DNA of 53,566 nt from NCBI GenBank assembly GCA_025928655.1, contig JAICJC010000009.1, forward strand, positions 1 to 53,566, read 5' to 3'. A model generated the notes under the pieces. That model was not told where the DNA came from. It did not search any database and saw only the letters and a list, made by a program, of their open reading frames with translations. This DNA is from Thermoleophilia bacterium. GTDB taxonomy: Bacteria; Actinomycetota; Thermoleophilia; Gaiellales; JAICJC01. Positions 23,386 through 30,806 of this stretch are shown here, piece by piece. The position numbers and the translations under genes are program-made. Position 1 is the stretch's first letter. Every line of letters begins with the position of its first letter.

Positions 23386-23777
23386 TCCCTGTGCTCCATG
23401 TCGACGGGCAGGCCGACCCACGGGTGCATGCGCTCCTCCCACACCGACACGGTCGGCCGCGGGAAGTCGCGGTCGGCGAACGCGCCGATGGCGACGGCGA
23501 TCAGCCCCGGCCGGTCGGCGGTCGTGTAGTAGACGGTGCCGCCGCACTCGGGGCAGAAGTGGAACGTCCGGCCCTCGCCGTCGTCGGAGACGCGCTCGTA
23601 GACCGTGCCCCGGCCCTCGATCCGGACACGGTCGGCCGGGAACCGGGCCTGCATCCCGAAGGCGCTCCCCGTCCGCTGCTGGCAGGCGTAGCAGTGGCAG
23701 ATCGAGATCCGCACCGGCTCGCCCTCGGCGGTCAGCCGGAGCCGGCCGCAGCTGCAGGATGCCTCGCGTGTCGCCAT
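23382..23777 (-). CDS. GFA-family (glutathione-dependent formaldehyde-activating-like) zinc protein
   Basis: A 131-aa protein of the GFA/CENP-V fold. Zinc ligands are visible as CSCGRLRL (two Cys), ICHCYACQQRTGSAF (three Cys) and FCPECGGTVYY (two Cys). GFA itself binds the glutathione-formaldehyde adduct; most bacterial relatives have unknown roles. A TAGGCT box ends 7 nt before the ATG, suggesting a leaderless mRNA. It converges on modC with 4-bp overlapping stops. Actinobacteria generally lack glutathione, so the substrate is probably not S-hydroxymethylglutathione. Confidence 0.85.
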   Translation of the reverse strand: MATREASCSCGRLRLTAEGEPVRISICHCYACQQRTGSAFGMQARFPADRVRIEGRGTVYERVSDDGEGRTFHFCPECGGTVYYTTADRPGLIAVAIGAFADRDFPRPTVSVWEERMHPWVGLPVDMEHRD

Positions 23778-23787
23778 CGCCCGCAGC

Positions 23788-24030
23788 CTACTGGCCGGGC
23801 CCGGGGACGCTGCGATGCGGCCGGCCGAGGCGCGCGCGCAGACCTTCGACCGTCTCGTCCAGCCTCCGCAGCTCGCGCTCGAGCTCGGCCAGGCGGGCGT
23901 CGCTTCCCGCCGTCGGGCGGCCGGCGGCCGCCTGCCGTTCGCGGTACCGGCGCAGCACCTTCAGCTGGGAGCGGACGAAGAAGCGCTCCCTGCGCGCCTC
24001 GAGCAGCCGCGGCTCCAAGTCGGCCTCCAT
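23788..24030 (-). CDS. Small coiled-coil protein
   Basis: An 80-aa, strongly charged helical protein (LLEARRERFFVRSQLKVLRR, RLAELERELRRLDETVEG) with heptad-like Leu spacing over about residues 9-68 and a Pro/Gly tail. The ATG is preceded by CGGAGGCG, a good ribosome binding site. There is no membrane segment or motif. It ends 11 bp before the GFA start on the same strand. It could be a small structural or regulatory coiled coil; function unknown. Confidence 0.55.
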   Translation of the reverse strand: MEADLEPRLLEARRERFFVRSQLKVLRRYRERQAAAGRPTAGSDARLAELERELRRLDETVEGLRARLGRPHRSVPGPGQ

Positions 24031-24099
24031 CGCCTCCGATTATCGCGGAGCCGCGGGCGGGCTTCCCGTCGGCGCCGTTCACGCTTAGCATGGGAGGCA

Positions 24100-24546
24100 C
24101 TGAACGCCGTCTCGGACACCCGGGTCTGCCCCTACTGCCGCCAGCCGACGCGCGCCGGCTGGCCGCTCTGCGACGGCTGCGCGCGCACGCTTCCGGCCGA
24201 GCGGCCGCTGCCCGACCTGCGGCTCGTGAACGAGCTCGAGCGCTGGGACCGGGCCAACCCGCGGCCGCGCGACGCCGCCGTGCTCACCCGGCGGACGCTG
24301 AAGTGGCTGTGGATCGCGGTGGTCGTCTGCTCGGCGCTCGACCTTCGCTTCGGCCGCCACATCGGCACCGGCACCTCGGTCTGGGACACGCTCGCGGTGG
24401 GGACGATCGTGCTCGCCCTGCTCGCCACGCTGGCCGGGATGTTCCTGCTCGGGCTGCTCTCGGGCCGCGACCCCGGCGCGACGTGGCGCCGCGAGCGGGC
24501 GCAGGTGCGCCGCCGCCTCGGCGCCGGCACCCCCGCCGATCCGTAG
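24100..24546 (+). CDS. Zinc-ribbon membrane protein (start uncertain, probably CTG)
   Basis: About 148 residues. An N-terminal zinc ribbon (VCPYCRQPT then LCDGCARTL) precedes a linker and two membrane segments (WLWIAVVVCSALDL, TIVLALLATLAGMFLLGLL), ending in a basic tail. The frame has no ATG or GTG between the upstream genes and the ribbon. The best candidate is the CTG at 24100, 8 nt after a TAGCAT box. A more distal start would run antisense through the coiled-coil gene. It probably acts as a membrane-bound zinc-ribbon adaptor. Function unknown. Confidence 0.6.
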   Translation: MNAVSDTRVCPYCRQPTRAGWPLCDGCARTLPAERPLPDLRLVNELERWDRANPRPRDAAVLTRRTLKWLWIAVVVCSALDLRFGRHIGTGTSVWDTLAVGTIVLALLATLAGMFLLGLLSGRDPGATWRRERAQVRRRLGAGTPADP

Positions 24547-24584
24547 CGCTCAAGTCCGGCGCCGCCGATACCGACGAGATCAGC

Positions 24585-25109
24585 ATGCAGAACTCGATCT
24601 CCGGCTCGGCCGCCTCCCTCGCGCAGTCGCTCGCAGGCGTCACGGCCCCGACAGCATCTCCCACCACGCTCCTCTCCGGCGTCGCGAACCTGCTGGGGAC
24701 GACCACCGACGATCTGATCAAGAGCATGCAGGGCGGCGAGAGCCTGAGCGACCTCGCCGCGGCGCAGGGCGTCGACCGCGACGACCTGCTCGCGACCATC
24801 AAGCAGGGTCTCCAGACGAACGGGCTCACGGCCCGCCAGCCCGCCGACCTCGACGCCATGGCCGCGAAGGTGGCCGACCGCAAGGGTGGCTCCGGCGCAG
24901 GCCGCCAGAGCGGCGCCGCCGCCGGCATCCAGGCGGGCAGCGAGAGCCTCCAGCAGCGGATGGCCGACCTGAGCACGACGCTCGGCGTGTCGGACGACGA
25001 GCTCGTCCAGGCGCTCCAGAACGGCCTCGCGCCCGGCGCGGGCGCGGTCCCGGGCTACGGCGTCAGCGCCTCGCTCCTGCAGGGCCTGCAGATCGACCAG
25101 CTGGCCTAA
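24585..25109 (+). CDS. Hypothetical helical protein with repeated LGxxxDxLxxxMQxG-type units
   Basis: A 174-aa Ala/Gln/Ser/Leu-rich protein without Cys or membrane segments. Two related helical units are visible: LGTTTDDLIKSMQGGESLSD with VDRDDLLATIKQGLQ (about 34-78), and LGVSDDELVQALQNGLAPG near residue 140. Such LGVSxDEL repeats occur in actinobacterial proteins of unknown function and resemble small DNA- or protein-binding helical bundles. The start ATG has only a weak ribosome binding site. It converges with the GGDEF/EAL gene and shares CTAA with its stop. Confidence 0.6.
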   Translation: MQNSISGSAASLAQSLAGVTAPTASPTTLLSGVANLLGTTTDDLIKSMQGGESLSDLAAAQGVDRDDLLATIKQGLQTNGLTARQPADLDAMAAKVADRKGGSGAGRQSGAAAGIQAGSESLQQRMADLSTTLGVSDDELVQALQNGLAPGAGAVPGYGVSASLLQGLQIDQLA

Positions 25110-27661
25110 GCGGCCTCCCGCGCCGCGGCCACCATCCGGGCCGGCATCGGCCGCGCGAACAGGTAGCCCTGCCCGGAGCGGACGCCGAGGTCGCGCAGCG
25201 CGGCCCGCTGGCCCTCGGTCTCGATGCCCTCGGCGACGACGTCCGCCTCGAGCGCCTCGGCGGTGGCGATGATCGCCCGCACGATCGCTTCCTCGCGGGG
25301 CGAGTCGCAGATGCCGGCGATCAGGCTGCGGTCGATCTTGAGCACGTCGACCGGGAGCTGCGCGATGCGGGCCAGCGACGAGTGGCCGCTGCCGAAGTCG
25401 TCGATGGCGATCCGGTAGCCGGCCGCCCGCAGGGACTCGAGGTGGTCAAACAGGCGGCGGTCGTCCATCATCGCCGACTCGACCAGCTCGAGGGTGATCG
25501 CGCCGCGCCGGAGCGCATGCTCCTGGGCGAGCCGGATCAACCGGTCGCGCATGTGCCGGTCGAGCATCGCCGGCGGCACGTTCACCGAGACGTCGACGGA
25601 CATGCCGACCGCGCCCCAGCGGCCGAGCTGGCTGATGGCCTCGTCGACCACCCAGTGCGTGATCGGGGTCAGGAGGCCGGTGCGCTCGGCGGCGGGCAGG
25701 AACAGGCCCGGCGTGACGAGCTCGCCCCCGCGGTCCCAGCGCACGAGCGCCTCGACGTTCTGCATGCGGCCCGTCGCGAGATCCACGATCGGCTGGTACT
25801 CGAGCACCAGCTGGCCGCGAGCGATCGCGTGGTGGAGCGCGGCCGCGAGCTCGAGGTCGCGCGCCGGGTCGTCGGAGCTGCGCTCGCGTACGCGCCGGCC
25901 CTGGCGGGCGGCCTTGGCGTGATACATCTCCGCGTCGGCGTGGTGGAGCAGCTCCTCGGCGGTGCGGCCGTCGTCGGGGTAGACGCTCGTGCCCACGGAG
26001 ACGCCGATCACGACCTCGTTGCCCTCGATCGCGAACGGCGAGGAGATGGCGTGCTCGATCCGGGCGGCCAGCGCCTCTGCCAGCTGGGCGACGTCGGCGC
26101 GGCTGCCGCGGGAGTCGCGCACGAGCACGAGGAACTCGTCGCCGGACTGGCGGGCGATCATGTCGGCCGAGCGCGTCACGGCCCGCAACCGGGTGGCGAC
26201 GTGGCGCAGGAGCTCGTCGCCGGCGGCATGGCCGAGCGAGTCGTTCACGAGCTTGAACGCGTCGATGTCGCAGAACAGCACCGCGATCTGGGCCTCTCCC
26301 CGCTCGGCCTCGGCGACCGTCGTGACCAGGTGGTCGGAGAAGGACATGCGGTTCGGGAGGCCGGTGAGGTCGTCGTGGTAGGCGAGGTGCGACACGCGCT
26401 GCTCGTCGCGGCGCCGCTCGGTCACGTCCTCGCCCAGCGAGATCGCGCCGCTGATGTTGCCGTCGGCGTCGTGGTGGACGATGGTCGACCAGGCGATCAC
26501 GCGCCGCTCGCCGCTCGCCGTCACGACCTGGTTCTCGTGGTGGGGGCGCGGGACCTCGCCTCGCATCGACTGCTCGAACGCCTCGCGCGTCCACGCCCGC
26601 TCCGGCGGCACGATCTCGCCGAACCAGTCCAGGCCGGCGACGGACGCGGCCGTGCGGCCGAGCAGCTCGGCCAGGTGCGGGTTGCAGTAGACGACGCGCC
26701 CCACCGGGTCGAGGTGCACGGCGGCGAACGCCACGTTCTCGAGCGTGTTGCGGAGCAGCTGCTCCTGCTCGGACAGCCGCCGCTGGGCGCCGACCCGCTC
26801 CGAGATGTCCTGGGTGGTGACGACGAAGCCGCCCGCCCGGCCGGCGTCGGCGTGGATCGGCCCGGCGGTCGCGCGCACGTGCACGGTGGTGCTGTCCGGG
26901 CGCGTGACCCGGAACTCGCCGTCGAAGCCGCGGCCCTCGCCGAGCTCGCCGGCCCACCGGTCGAGCACGCCCGCATGGTCGTCGCGGCGCAGGATCTCGA
27001 GCCAGCCGTCGCCGCGCACCTCGTCCTCCGACCTGCCGACGATCTCGCAGAAGCGCGCGTTGGCGTACCAGCAGCCGCCGCCCTCGTCGGTCTGGAGAAT
27101 GCCGACCGGCGCGTGCTCGGAGAGCGCCCGGAAGCGCTGCTCCGACTTGCGTAGGGCCTGTTCGCCGCGGTGGCGGGCGGTGATGTCGTGAGCGAGGCCG
27201 ACGTGCCCGACGACCTCGCCGTGCTCGTCGCGCAGCGGCGTCACCGTGTGGGTGACCCGCACGTGCGACCCGTCGCCGCGCACGAACGTCCATTCCCGCG
27301 ACTCCGCCCCGCGGTCGGCGAGGGTCAGGAACACGGCCCGGCCGGGCTCGACGCCGAGCTCGCGCGCGGCCGCGTCGATCTCCTCGGGCAGGTGCAGGTC
27401 GAGGCCGCGCATCCGGCCCACGACCTCGTCCGCCGAGTAGCCGAGCAGGCGCTCCGCGCCGCCGTTGAAGAAGGTGATGCGGCCGTCGGCGCCGGTGGTG
27501 AAGATCGCGTCGCCGGTGGCGGCGGCGAGCACGCGCGAATAGTGGTCGCGCTCGGCCCGCAGGCGGGCGACGACGGCCTCGTGCTCGGCCCGGACCACGC
27601 GCGGCCGGAGCCCGCCGAGCAGCGCTCGGGCGGGCCGTCTCATCCGCCGGGCTCCGGGCAT
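25106..27661 (-). CDS. PAS-PAS-PAS-GGDEF-EAL cyclic-di-GMP signalling protein
   Basis: An 851-aa soluble protein. Three PAS domains (about 45-165, 175-295, 300-420; e.g. ITFFNGGAERLLGYSADEVV) precede a GGDEF domain (DDLTGLPNRMSF, then RQSGDEFLVL, that is SGDEF instead of GGDEF) and an EAL domain (LEYQPIVDL, NVEALVRW, IAIDDFGSGHSS, DVVAEGIETEGQ). An RxxD inhibitory site (RSAD) precedes SGDEF by five residues. The EAL residues look intact, so phosphodiesterase activity is likely; cyclase activity may be reduced by the first-Gly change. The ATG at 27661 is chosen; 27643 is an alternative. Confidence 0.9.
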   Translation of the reverse strand: MPGARRMRRPARALLGGLRPRVVRAEHEAVVARLRAERDHYSRVLAAATGDAIFTTGADGRITFFNGGAERLLGYSADEVVGRMRGLDLHLPEEIDAAARELGVEPGRAVFLTLADRGAESREWTFVRGDGSHVRVTHTVTPLRDEHGEVVGHVGLAHDITARHRGEQALRKSEQRFRALSEHAPVGILQTDEGGGCWYANARFCEIVGRSEDEVRGDGWLEILRRDDHAGVLDRWAGELGEGRGFDGEFRVTRPDSTTVHVRATAGPIHADAGRAGGFVVTTQDISERVGAQRRLSEQEQLLRNTLENVAFAAVHLDPVGRVVYCNPHLAELLGRTAASVAGLDWFGEIVPPERAWTREAFEQSMRGEVPRPHHENQVVTASGERRVIAWSTIVHHDADGNISGAISLGEDVTERRRDEQRVSHLAYHDDLTGLPNRMSFSDHLVTTVAEAERGEAQIAVLFCDIDAFKLVNDSLGHAAGDELLRHVATRLRAVTRSADMIARQSGDEFLVLVRDSRGSRADVAQLAEALAARIEHAISSPFAIEGNEVVIGVSVGTSVYPDDGRTAEELLHHADAEMYHAKAARQGRRVRERSSDDPARDLELAAALHHAIARGQLVLEYQPIVDLATGRMQNVEALVRWDRGGELVTPGLFLPAAERTGLLTPITHWVVDEAISQLGRWGAVGMSVDVSVNVPPAMLDRHMRDRLIRLAQEHALRRGAITLELVESAMMDDRRLFDHLESLRAAGYRIAIDDFGSGHSSLARIAQLPVDVLKIDRSLIAGICDSPREEAIVRAIIATAEALEADVVAEGIETEGQRAALRDLGVRSGQGYLFARPMPARMVAAAREAA

Positions 27662-27726
27662 GGCGTCGCGACCATCTTCATGGTTCCATCTCTGAAGATC
27701 GGCATGAGCCGCCCGCGGTTTTAGGC

Positions 27727-28662
27727 TCAGCGGCCGGCGGCCGCCGCGCGCACGGCCTCGACGACCCGCGCGGAGACCGCCCCGACCTGGTCGCGGTCGT
27801 CGGTGAACATCGACGGCTTGAAGCAGATCGACGTGAACCCGCGGGCGAGCTGGCCGGGGACGGACGCGAGCGCCTCGTCCAGGTCTGCGACCGCGTCCGG
27901 CCGCTCGAAGCGGCCGCGGATGCCGCCGACCAGCTCGAGCTCGGCCATGTCGCGGCCGCCGTCGCGCATCGCCTCCGCCAGCGCGGCCAGGTCGGCGTCG
28001 CTCGGTGTGCCGAAGGGGTGGAAGCCGCTGCCGTAGCGCACGATCCGGCGCAGGAGGGCGGGGTGCATCGCCTGGCCGCCGAACCACATCCGCGGCCCGC
28101 CGGGATGGAAGGGCCGGGGCTCGCAGTAGACGTCGGCGAAGCGGAAGTGGGCCCCCTCGAACGCGGCCGGCGCCGCCGTCCAGGCGGCGTGCATCGCCTC
28201 GAGCTGCTCGTCGAGGATCGCGCCCCGCTGGCGGAACGGCACCCCGAGCGCGACGTACTCCTCCTCCGCCCAGCTGACCGTCGGCTGCACCACCAGGCGA
28301 CCGCCCGCGACCAGGTCGAGCGTCGCCAGCTGCTTGGCGAGGAGGAGCGGATGGCGCAGCGGCGCGATGATCGCCGCGAGCGCGACCCGCAGCGTCCGCG
28401 TCCGCGCGGCGATGGCGGCGGCCAGGACGACCGAGTCGGGCCAGGGGGTGGCGGGGTCCTGGTTGCCGGGCGCCGCGTAGTCGCGCGGGTTCTCCATCCG
28501 CCCGGCCGCGCCGGCGGACGGGCCAAGGACGACGTGCTCGGACAGCATGACCGTGTCGACGCCCGCCGCCTCGGCGACGACCGCCAGATCGACCAGGGCG
28601 GGGAGATCGGAGGGTGACACGAGCGTCCAGATCTCGGAGAGCACCATGACCACCCGCGCCAT
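27727..28662 (-). CDS. LLM-class (luciferase-like, probably F420-dependent) oxidoreductase
   Basis: A 311-aa TIM-barrel flavin/F420 enzyme of the bacterial luciferase superfamily: AEAAGVDTVMLSEHVVLG near residue 30, TRTLRVALAAIIAPLRHPLLLAKQ (in part) near 85 and GPRMWFGGQAMHPALLRRI near 190. F420 use is common in actinobacteria for this class, but an FMN partner is possible. A TACGAT box ends 6 nt before the ATG, suggesting its own leaderless transcript rather than read-through from the ANTAR regulator 24 bp upstream. Substrate unknown. Confidence 0.85.
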   Translation of the reverse strand: MARVVMVLSEIWTLVSPSDLPALVDLAVVAEAAGVDTVMLSEHVVLGPSAGAAGRMENPRDYAAPGNQDPATPWPDSVVLAAAIAARTRTLRVALAAIIAPLRHPLLLAKQLATLDLVAGGRLVVQPTVSWAEEEYVALGVPFRQRGAILDEQLEAMHAAWTAAPAAFEGAHFRFADVYCEPRPFHPGGPRMWFGGQAMHPALLRRIVRYGSGFHPFGTPSDADLAALAEAMRDGGRDMAELELVGGIRGRFERPDAVADLDEALASVPGQLARGFTSICFKPSMFTDDRDQVGAVSARVVEAVRAAAAGR

Positions 28663-28685
28663 GGGCGGATCGTAGGGCGCCGGCG

Positions 28686-29246
28686 TCACCGCGGCGCGTA
28701 GGTCTCGCTGACGGCCTCGGCGATGTCCCGAAGCGTCTTTTGGGTGCGCTGCGCAGCCGCGCGCATGCGGGCGAACGCCTCGGGCTCGGTGAGTCCGTCG
28801 CGCTCCATCAGGAGGCCCTTGGCCCGCTCGATCAGCTTGCGGGCGGCCAGGGCGTCGCGGAGCGACTCCGACTCCTCCCGCACCGTCAAGAGCTCGGCGT
28901 GGCGTGCGCGGGCGGTCTCGATCGCGGGGACGAGGTCGGCCTCCCGGAACGGCTTCACCAGGTAGCCGAAGACGCCCGCCTCGACGGCCCGCGCGACGAC
29001 CTCGCGCTGGGAGTAGGCGGTGATCATCACGATCGGGATCGGCCGCTCCTCGAGCATCGCGCGGGCGGCGTCGATCCCGTCCATCCCGGGCATGCGCACG
29101 TCGAGCAGCGCCAGGTCGGGCGCGCACGTCCGGGCGAGCTCGACCGCCTCGGCTCCGTCGCGGGCCTCGCCGACGACCTCGAACCCCGCCCGGCCGAGCA
29201 TCGCGGCCAGGTCGAGCCGGATGATCGTCTCGTCCTCGGCGATCAG
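28686..29246 (-). CDS. ANTAR-domain response regulator (RNA-binding antiterminator, CTG start)
   Basis: A 186-aa protein. Residues about 1-115 form a CheY-like receiver (IAEDETIIRLDL acidic pair, ALLDVRMPGMDG phospho-Asp, VMITAYSQ, YLVKPFRE Lys). Residues about 125-180 form an ANTAR domain (LIERAKGLLMERDGLTEPEA, FARMRAAAQ), which binds paired hexaloop RNA hairpins to prevent termination. No ATG/GTG/TTG exists near the start. A CTG at 29246 overlaps the kinase stop as CTGA. Since VL normally precedes IAEDE, the true N-terminus may be a few residues longer. It is the cognate regulator of the kinase upstream and a candidate for control of the glnA leader. Confidence 0.87.
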   Translation of the reverse strand: MIAEDETIIRLDLAAMLGRAGFEVVGEARDGAEAVELARTCAPDLALLDVRMPGMDGIDAARAMLEERPIPIVMITAYSQREVVARAVEAGVFGYLVKPFREADLVPAIETARARHAELLTVREESESLRDALAARKLIERAKGLLMERDGLTEPEAFARMRAAAQRTQKTLRDIAEAVSETYAPR

Positions 29247-30730
29247 GACTCGGCCGGGAACCGGGCCACCGCCTTCCCGCCGCCGTCCGCCACCAGCTCC
29301 AGGGTGCCCGCCAGCTGGTCGCGCACGAGCGTCCTCGCGATGGTCAGCCCCAGGCCGTCGCTCGCGCCGGCCGCCGGCCCGCCGCCCTCGTCCGTCACGA
29401 CGAGCACCACATCGCCGCCGTCGCGGCGCAGCTCCGCGCCGACCGCGCCGGCGCCGTGCTCGACCGCGTTGGAGTGCAGCTCGCAGAAGACCAGCGCGAG
29501 CGCGGTCGCGCGGTCGCCCGAGAGCGGCACCGGCTGGAGCTGCGCCCGGGCCGGCCGCTCCGGCACGCCCGTGCCGAGCATCGCCTGCAGCCGCCCGACC
29601 AGCCCGGCGCAGTCGACGCCGTCCACCCGCGAGGAGGTGAGCAGGTCGTGCACCTCGGCGATCGAGCAGATCCGGTTCACGCTCTCGCGCAGCGCCTTCT
29701 CGGCGAGCGGGCCGCCGGCCGAGCGCAGCTGCAGCCGCAGGAGCGACGCCACCGTCTGCAGGTTGTTCTTGACCCGGTGGTGGATCTCCTGGGCAAGCAG
29801 GCCGCGCAGCGCCGACCGGGCCGACTCGACGGCGGCCGCGCCCTGGTGGGCGACGGTGCGCAGCAGCGAGAGCTCCTCCGGCGCCCACGTCCGCGGCGCG
29901 TCGCACGAGACGACCAGCGACCCGATCCGGCCCTGCTTCCACGAGAGCGGCTCGGCGGCGGCGGTCTCGGCCGCGAACGGCGCCCGCGCCGCCATCGCGA
30001 TCAGTTCCTCCTCGGCGCGCCCCACCCCGGAGCGGTAGGCGACCGCGGGCCCGTCCTCGGAGTCGAGCACGACCGCGCACTCCTGCGCCCGAAGCGCCCG
30101 GCAGGTGCTGGCGGAGATGTCGCGCAGCACGTCGTCGAGGTAGAGCGACGAGGTCATCGAGCGCGAGATCTCGGCCAGCGCCTCGAGCTCGGCCACCCGC
30201 CGCTGGGAGCGCTCGTAGAGCTTGGCGTTCTCGATCGCCTGGCCGACCTGGCCGGCGATCGCCGAGAGCAGCGCCACCTCCTCCGAGGAGAACTCGCGCG
30301 GCCGCCGGGTGCGCACGTTGAGCGCCCCCGCCAGGCGGTCGCGGGCGAGCACCGGCACGGCCAGGATCGACTCGTACTCGTCCTCGGGCAGGTTGGGGAA
30401 GCCCTTGAAGCGCGGGTCGAGATGGGCCTGGCCGGGGATCATCACCGGCCGTCCCTGCTCGGCGGCGACGCCCGTGATGCCCTCACCGGAGCGCATCCGC
30501 GGCCGGTGGGCGGGGTCGTCGAAGCGGGTGCCGTGGGTGGCCCGCAACTCCAGCACGCCGGCCGCCTCGTCGTAGAGGTAGACGAAGCAGGCGTCCGTGG
30601 CCATCGCCTCGGCGACGCGGGAGGCGATCTGCCCCAGCACCTCCTCCAGGTCGAGGCTCGAGCCGACCGCGGCGACCGTGTCGGTCAGGAGCCGGACGTG
30701 CTCGGCCGCGCGGTCGGCGGTGGCGCTCAT
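29243..30730 (-). CDS. GAF-GAF-HisKA_2 sensor histidine kinase
   Basis: A 495-aa soluble kinase: GAF1 at about 20-165 (TDACFVYLYDEAAGVLEL, GEGITGVAAEQGRP), GAF2 at about 180-315, then the HisKA_2 dimerisation box EIHHRVKNNLQTVASLL (phospho-His near 323) and an HATPase domain (CELHSNAVEHGAG as N box, VTDEGGG and DGLGLTIA as G boxes). HisKA_2 kinases often pair with ANTAR regulators, as here (CTGA overlap). A TACACT box ends 7 nt before the ATG. The cytoplasmic ligand is unknown; proximity to glnA suggests a nitrogen-related signal. Confidence 0.9.
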   Translation of the reverse strand: MSATADRAAEHVRLLTDTVAAVGSSLDLEEVLGQIASRVAEAMATDACFVYLYDEAAGVLELRATHGTRFDDPAHRPRMRSGEGITGVAAEQGRPVMIPGQAHLDPRFKGFPNLPEDEYESILAVPVLARDRLAGALNVRTRRPREFSSEEVALLSAIAGQVGQAIENAKLYERSQRRVAELEALAEISRSMTSSLYLDDVLRDISASTCRALRAQECAVVLDSEDGPAVAYRSGVGRAEEELIAMAARAPFAAETAAAEPLSWKQGRIGSLVVSCDAPRTWAPEELSLLRTVAHQGAAAVESARSALRGLLAQEIHHRVKNNLQTVASLLRLQLRSAGGPLAEKALRESVNRICSIAEVHDLLTSSRVDGVDCAGLVGRLQAMLGTGVPERPARAQLQPVPLSGDRATALALVFCELHSNAVEHGAGAVGAELRRDGGDVVLVVTDEGGGPAAGASDGLGLTIARTLVRDQLAGTLELVADGGGKAVARFPAES

Positions 30731-30763
30731 CGGGCCGAGTGTAGTGAGGGATGGGCGCGGATC

Positions 30764-30796
30764 GGGGACTGTCCCCGGGAATCGGGGACAGTCCCC
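30764..30796. repeat. Paired GGGGACTGTCCCC palindromes (REP-like)
   Basis: GGGGACTGTCCCC (30764-30776) and its reverse complement GGGGACAGTCCCC (30784-30796) are separated by 7 bp, between glnA and the kinase gene. Each copy is itself a 6-bp palindrome around one base. The same unit occurs again at 39508-39541. The form resembles REP/RAYT-associated palindromes. It may also act as a terminator for glnA, 10 bp after the glnA stop. Confidence 0.75.
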
Positions 30797-30806
30797 ACCC
30801 GCCTCG

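Noticed and set aside
22530-24584. Upstream part of the frame holding the helical hypothetical protein
   Set aside because: Shadow of modC, the GFA gene and the zinc-ribbon gene; the real gene starts at 24585.
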